Assembly: GCF_039537705.1 (NCBI RefSeq) | Contig: NZ_BAABBA010000002.1 | Span: forward strand, 248,001-312,000 | DNA length: 64,000 nucleotides | Direction of reading: 5' to 3' | Source: Georgenia daeguensis | GTDB taxonomy: Bacteria; Actinomycetota; Actinomycetes; Actinomycetales; Actinomycetaceae | Shown: piece after piece, positions 33,388-41,369 of the stretch | Numbering within the stretch: position 1 is the stretch's first letter | Layout: each line of letters opens with the position of its first letter | The notes under the pieces: generated by a model | Databases searched by the model: none | Seen by the model: the letters and a program-made list of their open reading frames with translations, nothing else | Told to the model about the DNA's origin: nothing | Position numbers and translations under genes: made by a program

Positions 33388-33967
33388 GTTCCTCGCCTCC
33401 TGGCCCTTCTGGCTCACCTTCGGGTTCCTCTACCTCGGGGCCACCGTGCGGGGTCAGGCCATGTACTGGGCCGGCCGGGTGGTCACGGAACAGACCCTGC
33501 GCCGGACGCATCCGGCGGCCGGGTGGCGCCGCCGCGTCCACGACTGGCTGGAGGGCGGCGGCGTCGACCGCGGGATCACCGCGATCCGCCGGTGGGGGCT
33601 GCTCGCGGTGCCGCTGTCCTACCTGACGGTGGGCTTCCAGTCGATGATCCAGGTGGCCGCGGGCGTCCTGCGCATCACCTGGCCGCGCTACTCGCTCGCG
33701 CAGGTCCCCGGCGCCCTGGCGTGGGCGGCCATCTACTCGACGATCGGCTGGGCGGTGTGGGAGGCGGCGCTGGCCGCCGCGGCCGGCTCGCCGCTGGCGC
33801 TGGGGGCGCTGGTGGCCGTCGTCGTCGTCCTCCTCGCCACCTTTGCCATGCACCGGCGCAAGGAGCGCCGGGCCGCGAGCGTGCTGCTCGTGGCTGCTGA
33901 CCGGGACGGGGACGAGGAGCTCGACCCCGACGACGCCACCGCCCGCTCCCCGCACCTCGACCGCTGA
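33380..33967 (+). CDS. DedA-like (VTT domain) membrane protein
   Basis: A 195-residue membrane protein with four to five hydrophobic segments. The pattern FGFLYLGATVRGQAMYWAGR, GLLAVPLSYLTVGFQSMIQVAAGVLRITWPRY and VPGALAWAAIYSTIGWAVWEAAL matches the reentrant-loop organisation of DedA/VTT proteins, which include lipid-carrier and undecaprenyl-phosphate flippases. The GTG start overlaps the zur stop by 8 bases, so it is coupled to the zinc operon, although its link to zinc is unclear. The last 40 residues are charged and cytosolic. uppS, which makes the polyprenyl carrier, is just downstream on the other strand. Confidence 0.65.
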   Translation: MPEFLASWPFWLTFGFLYLGATVRGQAMYWAGRVVTEQTLRRTHPAAGWRRRVHDWLEGGGVDRGITAIRRWGLLAVPLSYLTVGFQSMIQVAAGVLRITWPRYSLAQVPGALAWAAIYSTIGWAVWEAALAAAAGSPLALGALVAVVVVLLATFAMHRRKERRAASVLLVAADRDGDEELDPDDATARSPHLDR

Positions 33968-33994
33968 CCGGGACCTCCGGCGCGGACGGCGCAG

Positions 33995-34011
33995 CGGTCG
34001 GCCCCCGACCG
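33995..34011. terminator. Hairpin between convergent zur operon and uppS
   Basis: CGGTCGG (33995-34001) and CCGACCG (34005-34011) form a 7-bp stem around CCC in the 57 bases between two converging genes. It would serve both strands. There is no T-tract on either side. Confidence 0.5.
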
Positions 34012-34024
34012 GCGCGCCGAGCCG

Positions 34025-34813
34025 TTAGTCCGTCGCGGGGCGGTCCACCGCGCCGCCGTAGCGACGGTCCCGCCGCGCGTAGGTCTCGACCGCCCGCCAC
34101 AGGGTGCGACGGTCGACGTCGGGCCACGCGTCGTCGATGAAGACCATCTCCGCGTAGGCCGACTGCCAGAGCATGAAGTTGGACGTGCGCTGCTCGCCGC
34201 CGGTGCGCAGGAACATGTCGACGTCGGGGAGCTCGGGCTCGTCCAGGTACTTCGCGACCGTGCGCTCCGTGACCCGGGCCGGGTCCAGCCGGCCCTCGGC
34301 GACCTCGCGGGCGATGGCGGCCGCGGCGTCGGCGATCTCGGCCCGCCCGCCGTAGTTCACGCACATCGTCAGGGTGCACACGGTGTTGTCGCGGGTCTGC
34401 TCCTCCGCCCGCTCCAGCTCGGCGATCACGGACCGCCACAGCCGCGGCCGTCGCCCGGCCCAGCGCACCCGCACGCCCCACTCGTCCATCTGGTCGCGGC
34501 GCCGGTGGAGGACCTCCCGGTTGAAGCCCATGAGGAAACGCACCTCCTCGGGCGAGCGCTTCCAGTTCTCGGTGGAGAACGCGTAGGCGGAGACGTGCGT
34601 GACGCCCAGCTCGATCGCTCCGGCGACGACCTCGAGCAGCGCCGCCTCGCCGGCCTTGTGCCCCTCGACCCGGGGCAGCCCGCGCGCGTTGGCCCAGCGG
34701 CCGTTGCCGTCCATGACGACGGCGACGTGCCTCGGGACGAAGCGCGGGTCCATGCGCGGAGCCACCTCGCCGGAGTGGTGCGGCGGGGGTGGGACGGGGG
34801 CCGACCGGGTCAT
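34025..34813 (-). CDS. uppS: cis-Isoprenyl diphosphate synthase (UppS family)
   Basis: A 262-residue Z-type prenyltransferase that builds the long polyprenyl diphosphate carrier for cell-wall and polysaccharide synthesis. Signature blocks: HVAVVMDGNGRWANARGLPRVEGHKAG (catalytic Asp), YAFSTENWKRSPEEV, MCVNYGGRAEI, and DMFLRTGGEQRTSNFMLWQSAYAEMVF with the late substrate-binding Arg residues. ATG 34813 overlaps the recO stop (ATGA). The recO-uppS order matches mycobacteria (Rv2362c-Rv2361c), where the enzyme makes decaprenyl diphosphate. The chain length here is not determinable. Confidence 0.95.
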   Translation of the reverse strand: MTRSAPVPPPPHHSGEVAPRMDPRFVPRHVAVVMDGNGRWANARGLPRVEGHKAGEAALLEVVAGAIELGVTHVSAYAFSTENWKRSPEEVRFLMGFNREVLHRRRDQMDEWGVRVRWAGRRPRLWRSVIAELERAEEQTRDNTVCTLTMCVNYGGRAEIADAAAAIAREVAEGRLDPARVTERTVAKYLDEPELPDVDMFLRTGGEQRTSNFMLWQSAYAEMVFIDDAWPDVDRRTLWRAVETYARRDRRYGGAVDRPATD

Positions 34814-35541
34814 GCGCGCTCGACCAGGCGGAGGGAGCGCAGCTGACGCTCGAGGTGCCACTGCAGGTACGACGCCACGAGGCCGGAGGCCTCCTTCCGG
34901 TGCCGGGTGTCGGAGGCGTCGGCGTCGTCCCACTCCCCCGAGAGCAGCGCGCCGAGCAGGGACATGGTCTCGCGGGCCGGCGAGGCGGAGCCGGGGGGCC
35001 GGCAGCCGTCGCACACCGCCCCGCCCGCGGCGGCGTTGAAGGCCCGGTGCGGGCCGTCGGCGCCGCAGCGGGCGCAGTCGTAGCAGCTCGGCGCCCAGCC
35101 GGCCACGGAGAGTGAGCGCAGCAGGTAGGAGTCGAGCACGAGCGATGGCGCGTGGCGCCGGGTGGCGAGCGCGTGCAGGGCCCCGATCAGGAGCAGGTAC
35201 TGCTGCGGGGCCGGCTCTCGCTCGATCTCGGTCAGCCGGCCCGCCGTCTCCGCCATCGCGGTGGCCGTGGTGTACAGCGAGTAGTCGGCGCCGAGGGACC
35301 GCCCGTACGGGGCGATGGTCTCCACCTGGGTGATCGTGTCGAGGTTGCGGCCCAGGTGCAGCTGCACGTCGATGACGCCGAACGGCTCGAGGCGCGCCCC
35401 GAACTTGCTCGAGGTGCGCCGCACGCCCTTGGCGACGGCGCGCACCCGGCCGTGCTCGCGGGTGAGCAGGGTGATGATCCGGTCGGCCTCACCGAGCTTG
35501 TGGGTGCGCAGCACCACAGCCTCGTCCCGGTAGAGCTTCAC
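34810..35541 (-). CDS. recO: DNA repair protein RecO
   Basis: A 243-residue RecO that works with RecR to load RecA onto SSB-coated DNA. The N-terminal OB-fold reads LYRDEAVVLRTHKLGEADRIITLLTREHGRVRAVAKGVRR. The C-terminal part holds a zinc-finger-like set CYDCARCG ... GAVCDGCRP, present in many RecO proteins. GTG 35541 gives the standard N-terminus (VKLYRDEA). Upstream in the same direction are leuA and an unknown membrane gene ending 8 bases before. Confidence 0.95.
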   Translation of the reverse strand: MKLYRDEAVVLRTHKLGEADRIITLLTREHGRVRAVAKGVRRTSSKFGARLEPFGVIDVQLHLGRNLDTITQVETIAPYGRSLGADYSLYTTATAMAETAGRLTEIEREPAPQQYLLLIGALHALATRRHAPSLVLDSYLLRSLSVAGWAPSCYDCARCGADGPHRAFNAAAGGAVCDGCRPPGSASPARETMSLLGALLSGEWDDADASDTRHRKEASGLVASYLQWHLERQLRSLRLVERA

Positions 35542-35548
35542 CGCCCCA

Positions 35549-36760
35549 TCATCCCAGGTCGTCCCGCGGGGCGCCGGACCGCGCGCGGCGAGCCTCCCAC
35601 CAGGCACCCGCTCGCGGCGCCAGGCCGCGCCCGGCCTCCAGCACGAGAAGGATCGTGTGGGCGACGACGTCGACCCACGCCGCGACGGTCAGGTACCACG
35701 GCGCCGCCCCGCTGCCGATCGTGGGCCCGAGCGCGATCGCACCGAGGAGCGCCGCGGCCACCAGGTAGTGCAGCAGCCCGGACGCCTGCCCGCTGTCAGG
35801 CAGCGGGGAGCTCCACCCGCGACCGTCCGTCATCACCCCGTGGACCACCGTCCAGCTCCGCCAGGCGAGCAGCACGGGCAGGAGGACGGCGACCAGCACC
35901 CCCGGCAGGAGAAGCAGGGTGCGGAGTGAGCCGTTCGTGAGCGCGAAGGCCGCCAGCACCACGACGAGCCCGGCCCACGCGGCGGCGGTGGCACGGCCGA
36001 ACGTCCGCGTGCCGAACACCCGCAGGACCAGCGCGGTCAGCTTCCCGGCGAGCGCCCCCGGGGTGCCGCCGAGGCGGGTCCCGACCCAGTCCGCGGGCGG
36101 GAACACCTCGCCGGCCCGGGCCCCGGCCGCAGCCGGCCGCCGGCTGCCCCCGCGCGTCCCCGGTCTCCGGGGGTGCTCACCGGGAGCCTCGACGACGATC
36201 TCCAGATCCTGCACGAGCCGCTCGGCGAGCCGCTCGAGCTCCGCCATGCCGGACTCGTCGTCCCAGGTGAGGGTCAGGACGACGGCGTCGCGGGACCACT
36301 TCGGGACGACGACGGCGACGACCCGCACGTCCGGGCCGGTGCCGGCCCACGGCCGGGTGGAGAGCAGTGCCACCGGCCCGTGCGGGCTGCTGACGGTCCG
36401 GTGGCCGGGCGTGACCGGCTGCCCGGGCTCGACGGGCGGGGGGCTCTCGAGACGCCCACGTGCCTTGCCGGTGGGCCGGGTCAGGCCGCGCCGCTCCACC
36501 AGGAGCGTGGGAGGGCGCCGGTGCGCCCCGACCGCCGGCGCCGGGACCGCCGCGGCCGGGGCGGCCGGGTCCGCCGGGGCCGGGTCCGGGGCCGCCGTCG
36601 GATCGAGGACCGCGACGGTGACCTCGCCGCCCGGCGGCTCGAGGACGTCCCAGGGGTCGGCGAAGAGGGGCGCACCGCCGTCGCCGAACACGCCGGCGTC
36701 GCGCTGCGGCCGCCAGCCCGGCGGGAGGCGCCAGTCGCGGACGTACCTGCTCCGGCTCAT
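35549..36760 (-). CDS. Uncharacterised membrane protein with Pro/Ala-rich N-terminal half
   Basis: A 403-residue protein I do not recognise. The N-terminus (MSRSRYVRDWRLPPGWRPQRDAGVFGDGG) leads into a long Pro/Ala-rich segment (about residues 50-95). A soluble domain of about 100 residues follows with GPVALLSTRPWAGTGPDVRVVAVVVPKWSRDAVVLTLTWDDESGMAELERLAERLVQDLEI, and then four hydrophobic segments in the C-terminal 170 residues. ATG 36760 lies 17 bases after the leuA stop and the gene ends just before recO, so it is probably part of a leuA-recO-uppS transcript. The soluble-domain pattern resembles membrane proteins of the neighbouring type VII-like locus, but no direct link is visible. Confidence 0.65.
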   Translation of the reverse strand: MSRSRYVRDWRLPPGWRPQRDAGVFGDGGAPLFADPWDVLEPPGGEVTVAVLDPTAAPDPAPADPAAPAAAVPAPAVGAHRRPPTLLVERRGLTRPTGKARGRLESPPPVEPGQPVTPGHRTVSSPHGPVALLSTRPWAGTGPDVRVVAVVVPKWSRDAVVLTLTWDDESGMAELERLAERLVQDLEIVVEAPGEHPRRPGTRGGSRRPAAAGARAGEVFPPADWVGTRLGGTPGALAGKLTALVLRVFGTRTFGRATAAAWAGLVVVLAAFALTNGSLRTLLLLPGVLVAVLLPVLLAWRSWTVVHGVMTDGRGWSSPLPDSGQASGLLHYLVAAALLGAIALGPTIGSGAAPWYLTVAAWVDVVAHTILLVLEAGRGLAPRAGAWWEARRARSGAPRDDLG

Positions 36761-36777
36761 CCCGCCAGGCCGTCCCG

Positions 36778-38535
36778 TCAGCGCGCGGCGCGGTTGACGG
36801 CCGAGACGATCGCCTTGAAGGACGCGGTCATGGTCGACGGGTCGATGCCGACGCCCCAGAGGACCTGACCGCCGACCTCGCACTCCACGTACGACGCGGC
36901 GGTGGCGTCCCCGCCCTCCGAGAGCGCGTGCTCGGCGTAGTCGAGGACGTGGACGTCGACGCCGATCTCGCCGAGCGCGTTGACGAACGCGTCGATGGGG
37001 CCGTTGCCGGTGGCCGCGACCACCCGCTGCTCGCCGCGGTCGACGAGCGTGACGGTCAGCACCGCGTCCTTGCCCTCGCCAGCGGTCGTGACCGTGGTGC
37101 CCTCGAGCGAGAAGCGGCCCCACGGCTCCAGGCCCATGGCTGCGGTGTGCGGGAGGTACTCGTCGGCGAAGATCGACCAGAGCTTCTCGGCGTCGATCTC
37201 CCCGCCGTAGGCGTCGGTGTGCTTCTGGACGATCCCGGACAGCTCGATCTGGAGCCGGCGCGGCAGGTCGAGGTGCCGGGTGGAGGAGAGCAGGTAGGCC
37301 ACGCCACCCTTGCCGGACTGGGAGTTGACCCGGACTACGGCCTCGTAGGAGCGCCCGACGTCCTTGGGGTCGATCGGCAGGTACGGCAGCTCCCAGACGA
37401 CGGCGTTCTCGTCGCCGCCCGCGGCGGCCACCTTCGCCGCGCGCACCTCGAAGCCCTTCTTGATGGCGTCCTGGTGGGAGCCGGAGAAGGAGGTGTAGAC
37501 GAGGTCGCCGCCGTAGGGGTGGCGGGGGTGGACGTCCATCTGGGTGCAGGCCTCGACGGTGCGGCGCACCTCGTCGATGTTCGAGAAGTCGATCATCGGG
37601 TCGATGCCCTGGCTGAACAGGTTCAGCCCGAGGGTGACGAGGTCGACGTTGCCGGTGCGCTCCCCCTGCCCGAACAGGCAGCCCTCGACCCGGTCGGCGC
37701 CCGCGAGCAGACCGAGCTCGGCCGCGGCCACCCCGGTGCCGCGGTCGTTGTGCGGGTGGACGGACAGCGCGATGTGCTCGCGGCGGCTCAGGTGCCGGCT
37801 CATCCACTCGATCTGGTCGGCGTAGACGTTGGGCGTGGCACGCTCCACTGTGGCCGGCAGGTTCAGGATGATCTCGCGGCCGTCCTCCGGCTGCCAGACG
37901 TCCATCACGGCCTCGCAGACCTCGAGGGCGTAGTCGAGCTCTGTGTCGACGAAGATCTCCGGGGAGTACTGGTAGCCGAAGACGGTGTCCTCGCCGAGGA
38001 CCTTCTCGGCGTAGGCCACGACCTCGCGCGTGCCGGAGGCCGCAAGCTCGCGGGTGGCCTCCTTGTCGTTGCGGAAGACGACGTCGCGGAAGACCGGCGC
38101 GGTCGCGTTGTACAGGTGCACGTTGGCCCGCGGCAGGCCGACGAGCGAGTCGATCGTGCGGTGGATGAGCTCGGGACGGGACTGCGTCAGGACCGAGACG
38201 GTGACGTCCTCGGGGACGGCGCCGGACTCGACCAGGGACCGGACGAAGTCGAAGTCCGTCTGGGAGGCGGCCGGGAAGCCGATCTCGATCTCCTTGTAGC
38301 CCATCCGGACCAGGAGGTCGAACATCTGGCGCTTGCGCTCGGGGTTCATCGGCTCGATGAGCGCCTGGTTGCCGTCGCGCAGGTCGGTGGAGAGCCACCG
38401 CGGGGCCCGGGTGGTGCGCCTCGTCGGCCAGGTCCGGTCCGGCAGGTCGACCGGGTTGGCCTGGACGAACGGCCGGTACTTCGCCACCGGCATCGCGGAG
38501 GGGCGCTGGGCGTCGATGTGGTGCTGGGTCTTCAT
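36778..38535 (-). CDS. leuA: 2-Isopropylmalate synthase (actinobacterial type)
   Basis: A 585-residue enzyme for the first committed step of leucine synthesis, condensing acetyl-CoA with 2-oxoisovalerate. The catalytic TIM barrel shows APRWLSTDLRDGNQALIEPMNPERK (LRDGNQ with metal Asp and catalytic Arg), HLYNATAPVF and the metal HxH in LSVHPHNDRGTGVA. The C-terminal ~130 residues form the LeuA regulatory domain that binds leucine (feedback inhibition). ATG 38535 has a GAGGAA ribosome site five bases upstream, and that site is inside an RNA structure (see the leader entry). The preceding ATG 38571 in the same frame is rejected, because it has no ribosome site. Confidence 0.96.
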   Translation of the reverse strand: MKTQHHIDAQRPSAMPVAKYRPFVQANPVDLPDRTWPTRRTTRAPRWLSTDLRDGNQALIEPMNPERKRQMFDLLVRMGYKEIEIGFPAASQTDFDFVRSLVESGAVPEDVTVSVLTQSRPELIHRTIDSLVGLPRANVHLYNATAPVFRDVVFRNDKEATRELAASGTREVVAYAEKVLGEDTVFGYQYSPEIFVDTELDYALEVCEAVMDVWQPEDGREIILNLPATVERATPNVYADQIEWMSRHLSRREHIALSVHPHNDRGTGVAAAELGLLAGADRVEGCLFGQGERTGNVDLVTLGLNLFSQGIDPMIDFSNIDEVRRTVEACTQMDVHPRHPYGGDLVYTSFSGSHQDAIKKGFEVRAAKVAAAGGDENAVVWELPYLPIDPKDVGRSYEAVVRVNSQSGKGGVAYLLSSTRHLDLPRRLQIELSGIVQKHTDAYGGEIDAEKLWSIFADEYLPHTAAMGLEPWGRFSLEGTTVTTAGEGKDAVLTVTLVDRGEQRVVAATGNGPIDAFVNALGEIGVDVHVLDYAEHALSEGGDATAASYVECEVGGQVLWGVGIDPSTMTASFKAIVSAVNRAAR

Positions 38536-38540
38536 CTGTC

Positions 38541-38618
38541 TTCCTCGTCGCTGTGCGTCATGGCCGGGCACGACGACCGCCGCGACGAGGAGCCGGCCTT
38601 AGTTGGCCTCGTCGCGGC
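38541..38618 (-). promoter_or_regulatory. Mutually exclusive stems in the leuA leader RNA
   Basis: Reading on the minus strand, segment 1 (38618-38607, inside the leader peptide) and segment 2 (38590-38579) are perfect 12-base complements. Segment 3 (38551-38543) repeats nine bases of segment 1 (GCGACGAGG) and so can pair with segment 2 instead. Segment 3 includes most of the leuA ribosome site. A 1:2 stem leaves the site free. A 2:3 stem hides it. Confidence 0.8.
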
Positions 38619-38655
38619 ACGGAAGGAGCAGCAGGTGCTGCCCGCGGTGAGCCAT
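38599..38655 (-). CDS. leuL: leuA leader peptide with four consecutive Leu codons
   Basis: A short frame encodes MAHRGQHLLLLPCRDEAN and stops at TAA. The four Leu codons are CTG CTG CTC CTT. It ends 64 bases upstream of leuA ATG. Segment 1 of the regulatory stem begins two codons after the Leu run, as expected if ribosome stalling at low Leu-tRNA controls which stem forms. No Shine-Dalgarno precedes its ATG, and the predicted transcription start is 5-6 bases upstream, so it may be translated from a leaderless end. The frame is intact, and the Leu run placed directly before a pairing segment is unlikely by chance. Confidence 0.85.
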   Translation of the reverse strand: MAHRGQHLLLLPCRDEAN

Positions 38656-38667
38656 GCGCACGCAGCG

Positions 38668-38697
38668 ACCCTAGCGCGCCCGCGCGGCCGTCGTCAC
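38668..38697 (-). promoter_or_regulatory. Candidate leuA promoter
   Basis: On the minus strand -35 GTGACG (38697-38692) and -10 TAGGGT (38673-38668) are 18 bases apart. The -35 overlaps the stop codon of the FHA gene that ends at 38694. The predicted start of transcription lies just ahead of the leader-peptide ATG. Confidence 0.5.
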
Positions 38698-39788
38698 TTC
38701 CCTCCCCCGGACGTCTCAGGATCTGAGGACGGGCCGGCACGCTCGACCTCCAGCACCTGGGCCCCCAGCCGGAGGCGAGACCCGGCGAGGACCTCGACGA
38801 CCTCGCCCGGCGGGCAGGGCGCCGTCGTCCCGTCCGGCCGTTCGACCACGGTGCCGTTGGAGGAGTCGAGGTCGCGGACGAGGACGCTGTCCGCGCGCAG
38901 GTCGACCACGCAGTGGCTGCGGGAGACGGTGCGGTCGTCGAGCGCGAGGACGGCGTGGACCGGCCCGCTCGTGCCGTCGGCCTCGGGCTGGCGGCCGACC
39001 AGCGTCCGACCGCGGTCGAGCGCGCGGCCGTCGGCGACCCGGACACCCATCGTGGGACGGGTCAGGTCCCGCAGGCGCACGCCTCGCGCCAGCGTCCCGG
39101 CCAGCACGACGGCGTCGTCCAGGCACTCCGGGAGCCACGTCGTGGCCACCACCGCCACCAGGGCGCCGTCGGCAGGGAAGGGCCGGTGGACCTCGGCCCG
39201 GAGCATCTCCACGGGCGTCGAGCCGGCCGGGACGCCCCGGCCGCCGAGCGTCATCCCGGTGGTCGCCACCTGCTGGGTCCGGACGACGGCGACGGCCGGC
39301 TCGCCGTCGTAGGTCACCAGGTGCGTGCGTGCGTCGTCGCCGTAGAGCTGCCTGAGCCCGCGCGCGAGGACGGCCGCGGGTGTGACGGGAGACCCGGACG
39401 GGAACTGCCCCAGCGGGGCGAGCCGGATCTCGAGCAGGACGACCACCGGGCGGCTCGTCGCGGCCGGGGCGTCGCCGCCGGGGGCGGGCTCGCCGTCGGG
39501 ACCGGGCTCGCCCTCGGGAGCGGGCACCGCAGCCGGCACCGCGGCGGCGACGAACCCGGACCACAGCACGCCCTGCTCTCCCGCGCTCGACCGGGCGGCG
39601 CGGAACGCCTCGTCCAGCGCGTCGCGCGCTCTCGCGGGCAGCTCCGTGCCGACGGCGGCGGCGACGGCCGTGCGGAACGAGTCGAGGGCATGGGCCTCGT
39701 CCTCGTGGAGCCCGAGCGATCCGGCGTCGGCGGGAACCGTGAGGACCACGTCCCAGCGGTCGTGCCGGGCGCGCAGCCGGTCAGCCAC
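38694..39788 (-). CDS. FHA-domain protein at the end of the type VII-like locus
   Basis: A 364-residue soluble protein. The last ~100 residues form a canonical FHA phosphothreonine-binding domain: RTLVGRQPEADG, VSRSHCVVDLR (Ser and His) and LDSSNGTVV (Asn). The first 250 residues, with VVLLEIRLAPLGQFPSGSPVTPAAVLARGL and ALVAVVATTWLPECLDDAVVLAGTLARGVRLRDL, form one or two alpha/beta domains I do not recognise, split by a Pro/Gly/Glu-rich linker. GTG 39788 overlaps the upstream stop by 8 bases. As the last gene of a run of overlapping genes, it probably binds phosphorylated partners made by the kinase at 62157. Confidence 0.75.
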   Translation of the reverse strand: MADRLRARHDRWDVVLTVPADAGSLGLHEDEAHALDSFRTAVAAAVGTELPARARDALDEAFRAARSSAGEQGVLWSGFVAAAVPAAVPAPEGEPGPDGEPAPGGDAPAATSRPVVVLLEIRLAPLGQFPSGSPVTPAAVLARGLRQLYGDDARTHLVTYDGEPAVAVVRTQQVATTGMTLGGRGVPAGSTPVEMLRAEVHRPFPADGALVAVVATTWLPECLDDAVVLAGTLARGVRLRDLTRPTMGVRVADGRALDRGRTLVGRQPEADGTSGPVHAVLALDDRTVSRSHCVVDLRADSVLVRDLDSSNGTVVERPDGTTAPCPPGEVVEVLAGSRLRLGAQVLEVERAGPSSDPETSGGGK

Positions 39789-40194
39789 GGACGAGGTCCT
39801 CGTGCAGCGGCGGAAGCGCGCCCTGCTGCCAGTCCCGCGGGGCCCAGGGCACCGCGCCGTCCGCAGCGCCGCGCTCGAAGTCGGCGGCCAGGGCGGCCAC
39901 CTCCCGGCGCACCGCGGCGGCGCGGCGGAACGCCCGCACGCTTCGCCACAGCGTGAGGCCGGCGAGGGCCAGGCCGGCAAGCAGGACCCAGGGCCAGCCC
40001 TCGACGCCGTCGGCGGCCGCCGCGAGACCGAGCCCGACCAGCAGCAGGCCCGCCGCGCACAGCGCGTGGGTCAGGAAGAGCTTCAGGACCGTGCTGCCGA
40101 CCGAGTGGTCGACGTAGAGAGCGCGCGCGTCCCGGCGGAACGTCTGGACGCTCGACCGGTCGATCTCCGCCGTGCTTCGGGGCACCGACGTCAC
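39781..40194 (-). CDS. Small two-helix membrane protein; possible immunity partner of the WXG effector
   Basis: A 137-residue protein with two adjacent membrane helices (VLKLFLTHALCAAGLLLVGLGLAAAA and WPWVLLAGLALAGLTLW) between soluble ends. No family is recognised. GTG 40194 overlaps the stop of the 392-residue WXG protein by 4 bases, so the pair is translationally coupled. A short membrane protein directly after a polymorphic type VII effector is the usual position of an immunity protein. This is inference from position, and it could instead be a secretion accessory. Confidence 0.6.
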   Translation of the reverse strand: MTSVPRSTAEIDRSSVQTFRRDARALYVDHSVGSTVLKLFLTHALCAAGLLLVGLGLAAAADGVEGWPWVLLAGLALAGLTLWRSVRAFRRAAAVRREVAALAADFERGAADGAVPWAPRDWQQGALPPLHEDLVRG

Positions 40195-41369
40195 TTGACC
40201 AGCTCTCCGTCCTTGTCCTCGAGGTAGGCGGCGCCGCGCGGCAGGTCCCACGGGTCCTGCTCGCCCCAGGCGTTGAAGCGATCGTAGGCGCCGGTGCCGT
40301 CGATGGCCCACACGGCCTGGTTGCCCTTCATGCGGATGCTGCGCCAGACGACCTCCTCGGTGGTCATCTCGGTGGCCGTGAACATCGAGGGCGCGTAGGA
40401 GTGGTTGCCGACGCGCACGAGCTGGTCCGCCCGCGCCCCGCGGTAGGTGTTGACCACCCGGCGGGTGGCGGCGGCCACGCCCTTGCCGAGGCCGAGGGTC
40501 ACCACGCCGAGCCCGACGGCGTCCCAGCCGCCCTGGCCGCCGATGGCGAGGCCCGTGTCCGCGGCCAGCGCGAGCCCGCCGAAGATACCGGCGGCGCCGA
40601 GGAGGAACGGCACCGCCACCTGGGCGCCGGGGATGAGGAACGCGACGCCGGCCGCGACGGTCGACAGGAGCGCGAGGTTGGCCCCCCACTCCGAGACGAC
40701 GCCCAGCACGGGTGCCGCCCACCGGGCGAAGTCACCCGCCCAGGAGTCCTCCAGCCAGTCGCCGAGGTCGTCCACGTGGGAGGTGAACGTCGCCCACCAG
40801 CCGTGCGACCAGACCATGTCGCCGGCCTCGTTCAGCAGACCGCCGTAGTACCGCGCGCGGTCCAGGTACTCGGCGTGGATCGCCTCGACCTGCGCCTCCA
40901 GGCGCTCCACCTGCAGCCGGGCGGCCTCCCAGGGCGAGCCACCCTCGTAGCTCCGGCCGAAGTTCACCGGCTCGCCGGGGACCGTCAGGTAGGTCTTGCT
41001 CGACTCGACCCGGTGGATCTCGCGCCACTCGCCGAGCTGGGTGTCGAGGAGGGCGCTCCGGGTCTGGAACTCCGCCAGCTCGCCGGCCCAGCCGGTCAGC
41101 GCGGACTCCGCCGCCTCCAGCGCGCGCACCGTCTCGTGCAGCTTCGGCGGGAACTCGACCATGGCCGCCTGGAACTTGCGGGAGGACTCGCCGCTCCAGG
41201 CGCGGTAGTCGTCCCCGGCGCCGTCGATGAACGCGGCCATCTCGCCGGCGCGCGCCGAGAAGGTGGCGAGCATCGTCGCCAGGTCGCGGGTGCCACCGGG
41301 CGATCCCGGGCACGGGTCCCAGCCGATGTGGGGCAGGTTCCGCTGCTCGTACGTGACGTAGTTACCCAT
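40191..41369 (-). CDS. Large WXG-domain protein, candidate type VII effector
   Basis: A 392-residue protein. The first ~170 residues are helical, with a WXG-type turn (YRAWSGESSRKF, W-S-G) near residue 58 and long amphipathic helices after it, the form seen in type VII substrates of the LXG/WXG class. Residues about 215-275 are strongly hydrophobic (LALLSTVAAGVAFLIPGAQVAVPFLLGAAGIFGGLALA), like the central segment of such effectors. The last ~80 residues (SYAPSMFTATEMTTEEVVWRSIRMKGNQ ... GELVK) are a compact domain of unknown activity that could be the toxic or functional tip. A 102-residue helical protein precedes it and a 137-residue membrane protein follows, both overlapping. Confidence 0.7.
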   Translation of the reverse strand: MGNYVTYEQRNLPHIGWDPCPGSPGGTRDLATMLATFSARAGEMAAFIDGAGDDYRAWSGESSRKFQAAMVEFPPKLHETVRALEAAESALTGWAGELAEFQTRSALLDTQLGEWREIHRVESSKTYLTVPGEPVNFGRSYEGGSPWEAARLQVERLEAQVEAIHAEYLDRARYYGGLLNEAGDMVWSHGWWATFTSHVDDLGDWLEDSWAGDFARWAAPVLGVVSEWGANLALLSTVAAGVAFLIPGAQVAVPFLLGAAGIFGGLALAADTGLAIGGQGGWDAVGLGVVTLGLGKGVAAATRRVVNTYRGARADQLVRVGNHSYAPSMFTATEMTTEEVVWRSIRMKGNQAVWAIDGTGAYDRFNAWGEQDPWDLPRGAAYLEDKDGELVK

